Shown: piece after piece, positions 17,804 to 24,565 of the stretch
Layout: every line of letters begins with the position of its first letter
Position numbering within the stretch: position 1 is the first letter of the stretch
Origin: Pseudorhodoferax sp. Leaf274
GTDB taxonomy: Bacteria > Pseudomonadota > Gammaproteobacteria > Burkholderiales > Burkholderiaceae_C
DNA: 64,000 bases
Assembly (NCBI RefSeq): GCF_001422445.1
Contig: NZ_LMNA01000004.1
Location: 3,227 to 67,226, forward strand
Reading direction: 5' to 3'
Program-made: the position numbers and the translations under genes
Notes under the pieces: generated by a model
The model's database searches: none
What the model saw: only the letters and a program-made list of their open reading frames with translations
Told to the model about the DNA's origin: nothing

Positions 17804-18898
17804 ATGCCAACACTGTTCGATCCCATCGCGCTTGGTGCCGTCAAGGCTCCGAACCGCACATTCATGGCGCCACTGACACGGGCGCGCGCCACCCGCGACC
17901 ATGTGCCGACGCCCATCATGGCCGACTACTACGCGCAGCGTGCCTCGGCCGGGTTGATCATCGGGGAGGCCACTGGCATTTCGCGCCAGGCGGTTGGCTG
18001 GCCCTATGCGCCAGGGCTGTGGTCCGCAGAACAGGTCCAGGCGTGGAAGCTTGTCACGCAGGCGGTGCACGCCAAGGGCGGTCTGATCTTCGCGCAGCTC
18101 TGGCACATGGGCCGCATGGCTCATTCGGCTGTGACGGGCCACGCGCCTGTGTCGGCCAGTGCGACAACCATGCCAGGCGATGCGCACACCTATGAAGGCA
18201 AGAAGCCGTTCGAGCTCGCCAGGCCTTTGACGGCAGAGGAGATCACCGGCCTGATCGACGACTACGTGAGAGCGGCGAACAACGCCATGGCCGCGGGCTT
18301 CGATGGCGTTCAGATCCACGCCGCCAATGGCCAGTTGATCGACCAGTTCCTGCGCGACGGAACCAACGTGCGGGCTGACGAGTTCGGCGGCAGCATCGAG
18401 AACCGCGTGCGCTTGCTGAGAATGGTCACACAGGCCGTGGCCAACGCAGTGGGCGCTGATCGCACGGCCGTGCGGCTGTCTCCCAATGGCGAGAGCTACG
18501 GCGTGGACGACAGCCATCCGGCGCCACTGTTCACGGCGGCGGCGGACATCCTGCACGCCATGGGTATCGCCTTTCTGGAACTGCGCGAGCCTGGCCCGGA
18601 GGGGACGTTCGGCGCGACCGATGTGCCGCGACTGTCACCGCTGATTCGCAGGCATTTCAAGGGAGCGCTGGTACTGAACAGCGACTACGACATGGCACGC
18701 GCCAAGGCGGACCTCGACAGCGGGCTGGCAGATGCGATCAGCTTCGGGCGCCCCTTTCTGGCGAACCCCGATCTGGTTCAACGCCTGCGCGAAGGCGCTC
18801 CCTTGAACCAGGACGTGATGGAGACGTACTACAGCCAGGGGGCAGAGGGCTACACCGACTACCCCACGCAGGCACGGTGCACACAAGCCCTGGCCTGA
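17804..18898 (+). CDS. Old Yellow Enzyme, NemA-like N-ethylmaleimide reductase
   Basis: A 364-aa FMN ene-reductase of the NemA type, acting on maleimides, nitro compounds, glycerol trinitrate and similar electrophiles. It shows LFDPIALGAVKAPNRTFMAP, the FMN-binding QLWHMGRMAH, FDGVQIHAANGQLIDQFLRD with the catalytic-site H-x-x-N, and GGSIENRVRLL. The C-terminus carries the phosphate-binding SFGRPFLANPDLVQRL. The start at 17804 gives the family N-terminus; an in-frame TTG 15 nt upstream is unlikely. It is a second, clearly different OYE in the same run, 27 nt after the GST gene. Confidence 0.9.
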   Translation: MPTLFDPIALGAVKAPNRTFMAPLTRARATRDHVPTPIMADYYAQRASAGLIIGEATGISRQAVGWPYAPGLWSAEQVQAWKLVTQAVHAKGGLIFAQLWHMGRMAHSAVTGHAPVSASATTMPGDAHTYEGKKPFELARPLTAEEITGLIDDYVRAANNAMAAGFDGVQIHAANGQLIDQFLRDGTNVRADEFGGSIENRVRLLRMVTQAVANAVGADRTAVRLSPNGESYGVDDSHPAPLFTAAADILHAMGIAFLELREPGPEGTFGATDVPRLSPLIRRHFKGALVLNSDYDMARAKADLDSGLADAISFGRPFLANPDLVQRLREGAPLNQDVMETYYSQGAEGYTDYPTQARCTQALA

Positions 18899-19013
18899 GT
18901 GGCTGGCCGCTGTTCACGCAAGCCAGCAGTGCGCTGATGCAGCGGATTTTTTCACTCCCGCCTGGCGCCACGTTGGCGCCGGCATCCACAACCCCTGAAC
19001 AGGAACAAGCAGC

Positions 19014-19355
19014 ATGATGAAGGATTGGAACAGCTACCGGGCGTCTCTAGTGGAGCGCGTGGGCGACTTTGCCAGGCAAAGTCCCGATGTGATGCGTGGC
19101 ATGGTGACCCTGGACAACGCAGCCGTGAAAACCGGCCACCTTGAGCCCAAGATCCACGAGCTGATCTCGCTAGCCGTTGCCGTCACAACGCGCTGCGATG
19201 GCTGCATTGCCGTGCACACAAAGAAGGCCGCAGAGGCCGGCGCCTCGCTGGAGGAAGTCTCCGAGGCACTGGGCGTGGCCATTGCGATGAACGCCGGCGC
19301 TGCGCTTACCTACTCGGCCCGCGTGATAGAGACTTACCAGCAGCTGCCTGAGTAG
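19014..19355 (+). CDS. carboxymuconolactone decarboxylase/AhpD-like protein
   Basis: A 113-aa all-helical protein of the AhpD-like superfamily. It has the redox motif C-x-x-C-x-x-x-H (RCDGCIAVHTKKA, residues about 61-73) preceded by the conserved glutamate in ELISLAVAV. Members with this motif act as thiol reductants for peroxiredoxins or as small peroxidases. Two adjacent ATG codons (19014 and 19017) could start it. It stands 115 nt after the OYE gene in the same direction and fits the thiol and electrophile theme of the run. Confidence 0.85.
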   Translation: MMKDWNSYRASLVERVGDFARQSPDVMRGMVTLDNAAVKTGHLEPKIHELISLAVAVTTRCDGCIAVHTKKAAEAGASLEEVSEALGVAIAMNAGAALTYSARVIETYQQLPE

Positions 19356-19370
19356 TCAGCCGCTTGCCTG

Positions 19371-20285
19371 TCATGCCCCGGCATGGCGCGCGCCATCCAG
19401 GCGCTCGCGCAGTTGCACACAGAGGTGGTCCACTAACGTAGATAGGCGCGCCGAGCCATGCCGGTTGCGCGGGTACACCAGGGACAGAGGCCGGGCCTGC
19501 GGCGCGTGGCGTTGGAGCACGGGCACCAGCTCGCCACGCTCGCAGGCCTCGATCACTTGGTAGTGCAGAAAGCGGGCGAAGCCCTGGCCGGCGATGCAGG
19601 CGGCCAGGTTGGCGCCGACGGTGTTGCAAGCCAGGCGTCCGCCGACCTTGACGCGCTCGCGTCGGCCATCGGTGGAGAATTCCCACACGCCGGGGTCGCC
19701 CACGCCGCCAAACCGGATGCAGGGTTGGGCTGCGAGGTCTTTCGGCTCCAGCGGCAACCCCTGCGCCGCAAGCAGGGCGGGGCTCGCCGCAATGACCTGC
19801 CACACCTCAGTGACATGGCGTGCTACCAGGGACGAATCCGGCAGCGGCGCGATGCGAACGGCCAGGTCGATGCCCTCCTCGACGAGATTGACCACCCTGT
19901 CCAGCAGCAGCAACTGCACTTCCACCCGCGGGTGGCGCTGCAGGTAGCAGGCCACCAGCGGCGCCACGTGCATCTCGCCGAACTTGACCGAAGCCGTCAC
20001 CGTGATGCTGCCCGCCGGCTCGGCCTGGGCCTGGCGCATCGCCTGTTCCGACTCGGCCACCGCGGCGCGGATGGCCAGCGCATGCTCTCGATAGGCGCGC
20101 CCCTCGTCGGTGATGGCCAGGCGCCGCGTGTTGCGGTTGAACAAGCGCACGCCCAGGTGGGTTTCCAGCGCGGCCAATGTGCGCACAACGCTGGGCAGCG
20201 AGAGCGACAGCGCGTCGGCGGCCCGGGTCAGGCTGCCGCGCTCGGCGATTTCGAGGAAGACCTCGATGGCATGCAGGCGGTCCAT
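19371..20285 (-). CDS. LysR-family regulator
   Basis: A 304-aa LysR regulator with the N-terminal DNA-binding domain MDRLHAIEVFLEIAERGSLT, RAADALSLSLPSVVRTLAAL and a substrate-binding domain from about residue 90. The gene is convergent with the AhpD-like gene and divergent from the DsrE-like gene at 20433. A near-perfect LysR-type palindrome lies between it and that gene. It probably controls the DsrE-like/PNPOx-like pair and itself. It is a paralogue in form of the regulator at 7995-8924; the ligand is unknown. Confidence 0.88.
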   Translation of the reverse strand: MDRLHAIEVFLEIAERGSLTRAADALSLSLPSVVRTLAALETHLGVRLFNRNTRRLAITDEGRAYREHALAIRAAVAESEQAMRQAQAEPAGSITVTASVKFGEMHVAPLVACYLQRHPRVEVQLLLLDRVVNLVEEGIDLAVRIAPLPDSSLVARHVTEVWQVIAASPALLAAQGLPLEPKDLAAQPCIRFGGVGDPGVWEFSTDGRRERVKVGGRLACNTVGANLAACIAGQGFARFLHYQVIEACERGELVPVLQRHAPQARPLSLVYPRNRHGSARLSTLVDHLCVQLRERLDGARHAGA

Positions 20286-20301
20286 GTCGCTCCTTTGATC
20301 A

Positions 20302-20316
20302 CTGCAATTTTTGCAG
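20302..20316. promoter_or_regulatory. LysR-type operator candidate
   Basis: CTGCAA-TTT-TTGCAG, a perfect 6-bp inverted repeat with a 3-nt centre, lies 17 nt upstream of the LysR start codon and in the divergent intergenic region. Position and symmetry fit an autoregulatory LysR site. Confidence 0.5.
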
Positions 20317-20432
20317 CAATGAAGTCAACTTGTCGGCATTTATCTCTGTTTCTTGGATGGATAAATTTGTTGTCAGGGCGGCACACCTCACGCTTCTTTC
20401 ACCCAAGGCCGCCCCTCGAAAGGATTGCTCCA

Positions 20433-20804
20433 ATGAAAACTGTCATCGTCGTCTTCTCCGATCCCAAGGCGGGCAGCGAAGAATCCCTGGGCCGCGTCTT
20501 CAACGCGCTTTTTCTCGCCTACGAGTTGAAGGACAAGCAGCAGGATTTCGACCTGGTTTTCCAGGGTGCCGGCGTGCGTTGGCCTGCCGAACTGGCGCTG
20601 CCCGAGCACCCAGCACACGCGCTGTACGAATCCGTACGGGATCGCATCGTGGCGTGCGGCGGCTGTGCCGATGTGTTCGGTGCCGGCGCCGGCTTGGCGC
20701 CGACTGGCGTTGCGCTCGTGCGTGACAAGTCGATTCCGGGAACGTCCGGAGTCCTTGACTTGTCGCGCCACCTGGACGCCGGCCACCGGCTCGTGACGTT
20801 CTGA
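20433..20804 (+). CDS. DsrE-like protein
   Basis: A 123-aa protein with the DsrE/F-like Rossmann-type fold pattern: a hydrophobic first strand (KTVIVVFSDPKAG), a helix with FNALFLAYELKDKQ, the strand DFDLVFQGAGVRW, and a C-G-G-C pair (IVACGGCADVFGAG, residues about 72-85) placed where sulfur-carrying DsrE proteins have their active cysteine. Function is probably sulfur or thiol related. The start at 20433 gives a clean strand; a long in-frame extension upstream overlaps the LysR gene and is an antisense artefact. It is followed 20 nt later by the PNPOx-like gene. Confidence 0.7.
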   Translation: MKTVIVVFSDPKAGSEESLGRVFNALFLAYELKDKQQDFDLVFQGAGVRWPAELALPEHPAHALYESVRDRIVACGGCADVFGAGAGLAPTGVALVRDKSIPGTSGVLDLSRHLDAGHRLVTF

Positions 20805-20824
20805 CTTTGCAGGCGGGATCCCAC

Positions 20825-21748
20825 ATGGACGATGCCCACTTCCACCGCGGCGAACGCCTGGTCCAGGAGCGGACCGGTGAACGTGCCACCGCGCTGATCA
20901 ACAGCCGCAACATCAGCCCGCGCGTTCCGGCGGCGGCCCGTGCGTTCGTCGGCCAGCAGCAGTGGTGCGTCGTCGGCGCGGCCGATCACGCGGGCGACGT
21001 CCATGCCTGTCTGCTGACGGGCGAAGCGGGCTTTGTGCAAGTCAGCGAGGAGCTCAATCGACTGTGCATGGCGCTCGACGACCCGCACGGCCGCCTCGCG
21101 ACCACGGCGCCACTCGACGGTCTGCAGGCCGGCCAGTCCGTGGCCGTACTGCTCATCGAACTTCAGAAGAGGCGGCGCTTGCGGGTCAATGGTCACGTGG
21201 GCCTGGCTTCAGCCAGTCAACTCGAGGTTGTCGTGGGGCAGGCGTATCCGGTCTGCCCCAGATACATCCAGAAACGACAGCCAGAGGCCGTCGCGGCCAA
21301 CGCCGAGGCATCCACCGCCACGTCAGTCGCAGGCGAAATCCTCGATGCCGCCGCGACTGCCTGGATCGATGGAGCCGACACGCTGTTCATCGCCAGCCTG
21401 GGCCCTGCCGGCGAGGTCGACGTGTCGCACCGTGGAGGGCGGCCCGGCTTCGTGCAAAGGCGTGGCCAGGTGCTGCGCATCCCCGACTACAACGGCAACA
21501 GCATGTTCAACACGCTGGGCAATCTGGAGGTCGAGCCCCGCAGCGGCCTGGTGCTGCCCGATTTCGACGGTGCGCGCCAGCTGCAGTTGACGGGCCACGC
21601 TCGGGTTTGCTTCGATGTGGCCAACGACATCGAGCAGACCGGGGGCACCGGCCGTTGGATCGAGTTCACGGTCGAGCGCTGGCGCGCCACCCCCTTGAAC
21701 CGGCCTTTGCGTTGGCGCTTCCTGGAAGCATCGCCGTTCAACCCATAA
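20825..21748 (+). CDS. pyridoxamine 5'-phosphate oxidase-like flavin protein
   Basis: A 307-aa protein with two split-barrel FMN-binding-type halves. The first is around residues 40-130 (QQWCVVGAADHAGDVHACLL). The second, residues 165-300, has DTLFIASLGPAGEVDVSHRG, GGRPGFVQ and DYNGNSMFNTLGNLEVEPRS, which is the pattern of PNPOx-like proteins that reduce small molecules with a bound flavin. It is probably cotranscribed with the DsrE-like gene. The ATG at 20825 was chosen because an 18-nt-longer start has no support. Substrate unknown. Confidence 0.75.
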   Translation: MDDAHFHRGERLVQERTGERATALINSRNISPRVPAAARAFVGQQQWCVVGAADHAGDVHACLLTGEAGFVQVSEELNRLCMALDDPHGRLATTAPLDGLQAGQSVAVLLIELQKRRRLRVNGHVGLASASQLEVVVGQAYPVCPRYIQKRQPEAVAANAEASTATSVAGEILDAAATAWIDGADTLFIASLGPAGEVDVSHRGGRPGFVQRRGQVLRIPDYNGNSMFNTLGNLEVEPRSGLVLPDFDGARQLQLTGHARVCFDVANDIEQTGGTGRWIEFTVERWRATPLNRPLRWRFLEASPFNP

Positions 21749-22051
21749 GGAACAACGCGCAATCGCGGGGAAAGTTCTTTGCCCACGGCGGTCGTCAACC
21801 AGCGTCTGAGCGTCAGCAACTGTCTGAAGCGGTCAGACGTTCGGTGAGACGACCGTCCGCTGATGGCCGACTGCTGAGATAACGAATGCCCAACCGGGAC
21901 CATGTGCACCTACTACTGCAACCAAAGAAAAGTCTTCTGCAGACCAGCTAACGAACAGGCGACATGTTGGCGACAGGTCCCAAATGGATCCCCGAGCGCG
22001 AGAGCGACGAGCTCTCGACCATGAGCTGCCAAGCGGCTACGCGAGGATGGC
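21749..22051. other. intergenic stretch with dispersed repeat
   Basis: About 300 nt with no gene recognised, between two convergent transcription units. CGACCGTCCGCTGATGGCCG at 21850-21869 matches 18 of 20 bases of a sequence at 7757-7776. No clear hairpin followed by a T-run is seen for either gene. Confidence 0.4.
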
Positions 22052-24262
22052 TCATGAGCGTGGCGGCAAGGTTGCCTCGGCCGGGATGATCTCGTACCTC
22101 TGATTCGGCATGTCGATCACCAGGTCGAACCTATCGCCAGGCGCGACACCAGCCATGTTCGCGGCTAGCGCCAGGCTGAAGAATTGTTGGCTGTTCGCCT
22201 TGATATTGATGGGGGGGAAGTGCTCGCCTTTGTGCGCGAAGGTGCCATAGACCTTTCCGAAGAGGAATTTCGGAAGGTAGACGACCTGGCGCCGCAGCGA
22301 CACCTTCGACGCCGACTGCGTGACGCTGAAGCGATAGGGGCGAGTCAGGTCGACGGCCACTTCCAAGGGAGCATTGCGGCCGACCTCGACTTCCCTTCGC
22401 CGGCGGGCATCGATCAACCCCTGTGCAGGGATTGGTCGACCTCGGATCGCATAGATGGAGTGCTCTAGCTTCTGAATCGCAGGTGAGCTACTGAGGGCCA
22501 CCGAAACGGCCATGTTTGAGACGCCACTTGGAACCACCAGTCGCGCGGCAACTTCGGTGCGCGTGGCCGCGCCGCCGTGCTCCTCGATGATGCTGACAAT
22601 CGTGGCTTCTGTCGGCGAAAGGGCGTCACGCGCGACGGCGGCTTTTGGGGCGTACTTGTTGTGACCGTTCGCCGTAAGCCAATCCCAGCCCGCGATCAGT
22701 GCTGTCATAACGTGCAGCGGCGGCATGGCCAGCCCACGCCCGGCGCCTTCGCGATAGAACCAGGCATCATCGGTGACCAGCGCTGAAATCACGGCGTCAA
22801 TCTCGACGCTGCCGATGGCGACGCTCATGAGTTTGCGCATGCGCGCCGCGGCGGCACTGATGTCACTGTCGATGAGAGTGAACCATCCAGACTCGGCGTC
22901 CAGCATGCGGAACCCAGGTGCGCGCTCGAACAGCGAGCGAAGCGTGGCCTCGTCCTGCGCCACGCCCTCCTTGATCGCCAGGATCCCCGCAATGCGGATG
23001 AAGTTGGTGCAACCCACAAACGTGCAGTCGCGCCGTGCTTCCGAAAGGGCTACCCTCATCCATGTCGACGGTTCGACGGTGAGGTCTAGCATCACGATGC
23101 TTTTGACACCATCACTCGTGCTCGTGCGCGCGGCGACAACCTGGATCGTCGGTGCGACGCCTAGTTCCTTGGCGAAGTCGATTGCCGCGATGATCCCGAC
23201 GCCCTTCCCAAGGAAGCGCTGCAGCTGCTTGTTGGCCGCGGTGGCGGACAGCGGCATGACGCGCGCGGCCGCCGCGAATAGACGATCCAGCGCCGGTAGC
23301 GCGAGCGGCCGCGCACGCAGCGAGGCCAAGAGACCTTCACAGATTTGCCGCACCCGCTCGCGGGTGAGGTCATGCACGTCGGCCATCGCCTGCAAGGTCG
23401 CACCCTCCAAGCCGCCAAATCGGCCGAGGAAGAGTTCTCGGCGGCGCCGCAGGCCCGCGTGATCTGGGCGCAGGCCGGCGTCGACCAACGCGTGGCGCAG
23501 AAGGTCCTCGAGTTCCTGGGCCCAGGTCGCCTTGTGGGCGGCGATAAGGCGAACGCAGAGTTCGTGGGCGAACCCTGAGAGCGACGGCCTTGCGATCTGC
23601 CGTGCGAGCCACGTAGCGAGCGCAGAGCCCGCAACACCCGGAAACCTGAGGTCGTCGATGTCCAGGCCTTGAACCCAGGTTGCGTTGAGGCAATCTGCGA
23701 CGGCGGCGCGGAATGTGTCGTCGATGTCGACGTCAGGCGAGGCCTGGGGCGCTAGCGCGACCATCCTGGCGCGCACAGGTTGGCCAACCCAGTATGTCGC
23801 CTCGATGCGTGCGAGGAGGCCGAGCAGTTCGGCCACCGGAAACTTGAGGACGTCCTTCACCTGGCGAAGCGTCATCGATGGGAAGGCCTCGGAAAATCCC
23901 TCGCTTCGTGTGAGCGCAAGCAAATCGTCCCGCTCCGCCCCGCTGGCTGCCAGATGCCAGTTATCGGTCAGGCGCACACCGATGGGCGAACTCCAAATCA
24001 CATCGAAGCTGGCTCGCCGACGGGCAACGATCACCTCCCGCATCTCGGCGGCAAACCGCTCACTGGGAAGGCCCTGGCGCTGCCAGTTGAAAAGTTCGTG
24101 CGCCTCGACGTCACCGTGCACCGAAGGCAATGCGCTCTTGACGAAGGGCCTCATGAAACTTGGCACTACCCTGGCATGGCGGGCGATGGTGCCGCCTGAA
24201 GTTGGTGCAGTCTGGCCCGAGCACGCGGCGTCGGGCTGGGGGGCGGCGTCGTGCTGTTTCAA
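22052..24262 (-). CDS. large protein with sigma-70 region-4-like HTH, unknown function
   Basis: I do not recognise this protein as a named family. It is about 736 aa from a TTG at 24262 (GAAGGG six nt upstream) or about 700 aa from an ATG at 24154. Residues about 275-315 include ATLQAMADVHDLTRERVRQI, very like the region-4 helix-turn-helix of sigma-70 factors (the L-T-R-E-R-V-R-Q-I core). Residues about 547-607 look like a second, winged helix (LSPTEATIVSIIEEHGGAAT, RTEVAARLVV). The C-terminus is beta-rich. No nuclease, ATPase or transposase motif is visible. It is the first gene inside the Tn7-like element end next to glmS, transcribed inward, where tnsA lies in Tn7, but it does not resemble TnsA. 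A regulatory or defence role is possible but not shown. Confidence 0.75.
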   Translation of the reverse strand: MKQHDAAPQPDAACSGQTAPTSGGTIARHARVVPSFMRPFVKSALPSVHGDVEAHELFNWQRQGLPSERFAAEMREVIVARRRASFDVIWSSPIGVRLTDNWHLAASGAERDDLLALTRSEGFSEAFPSMTLRQVKDVLKFPVAELLGLLARIEATYWVGQPVRARMVALAPQASPDVDIDDTFRAAVADCLNATWVQGLDIDDLRFPGVAGSALATWLARQIARPSLSGFAHELCVRLIAAHKATWAQELEDLLRHALVDAGLRPDHAGLRRRRELFLGRFGGLEGATLQAMADVHDLTRERVRQICEGLLASLRARPLALPALDRLFAAAARVMPLSATAANKQLQRFLGKGVGIIAAIDFAKELGVAPTIQVVAARTSTSDGVKSIVMLDLTVEPSTWMRVALSEARRDCTFVGCTNFIRIAGILAIKEGVAQDEATLRSLFERAPGFRMLDAESGWFTLIDSDISAAAARMRKLMSVAIGSVEIDAVISALVTDDAWFYREGAGRGLAMPPLHVMTALIAGWDWLTANGHNKYAPKAAVARDALSPTEATIVSIIEEHGGAATRTEVAARLVVPSGVSNMAVSVALSSSPAIQKLEHSIYAIRGRPIPAQGLIDARRRREVEVGRNAPLEVAVDLTRPYRFSVTQSASKVSLRRQVVYLPKFLFGKVYGTFAHKGEHFPPINIKANSQQFFSLALAANMAGVAPGDRFDLVIDMPNQRYEIIPAEATLPPRS

Positions 24263-24465
24263 TGCATGCCCTTCGTCGAGGTCTTCATCATCGTCGTCTT
24301 CGACGTGATCGTGAGTCGCTACGGCTGGCGCGCCCGCGCGCCCCCACGCGCATGCGGGCGAGACAACCGCGACAGTTTACCGACTGGAACGCGCGCTCTT
24401 CGGGGCCGCAAAGCACCGGCCAGGGGCGTGCGGTAGGCCGCTACAGCCTGGAGCCTATGGAGGTG
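24263..24465. promoter_or_regulatory. upstream region of the sigma-r4-like gene
   Basis: About 200 nt between the TTG start at 24262 and the innermost repeat of the Tn7-like end. The frame stays open for some 35 codons above the TTG, encoding an acidic stretch (EDDDDEDLDEG), then meets a stop near 24380. A longer N-terminus would need a start codon that I do not see. The promoter must lie here or within the element end. Confidence 0.35.
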
Positions 24466-24540
24466 TACGACTTTATTAATTGGTCGCCCCCACAAGTTAC
24501 GACTCTATTCGCGGGTTTACGACTTTATTCGTACCAAACA
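24466..24540. mobile_element. Tn7-like transposon end with three TnsB-type sites
   Basis: Three direct repeats on the plus strand, TACGACTTTATTA (24466-24478), TACGACTCTATTC (24498-24510) and TACGACTTTATTC (24518-24530), end in ...AAACA at 24540. Read inward from the terminus this is TGTTTGGTACGAATAAAGTC, then repeats of GAATAAAGTCGTAA. This has the TGT terminus and AATAAAGTC core that I recall from the TnsB-binding sites of Tn7. The terminus is exactly 25 nt from the glmS stop codon, the Tn7 insertion point. The element lies to the left. No tnsABCD genes or opposite end are seen in this window. Confidence 0.85.
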
Positions 24541-24565
24541 GCTCCAGTCAGCCGCCCGCGATCAG
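24541..24565. other. attTn7 spacer between element end and glmS stop
   Basis: The 25 nt between the transposon terminus and the glmS stop codon. If insertion was of Tn7 type, the first five bases (GCTCC, 24541-24545) should be one copy of the 5-bp target duplication. The glmS coding end ([10 protein letters not shown]) is the conserved TnsD recognition region. Confidence 0.75.

Noticed and set aside
19458-20432. Long N-terminal extension of the DsrE-like gene
   Set aside because: It runs antisense through the LysR gene; the ATG at 20433 opens the expected first strand.
21920-21945. Possible left end of the Tn7-like element (AAGAAAAGTCTTC)
   Set aside because: Only one AAAGTC-containing site, no TGT terminus at the right distance, and no GCTCC duplication before it. 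Not enough to call an end.
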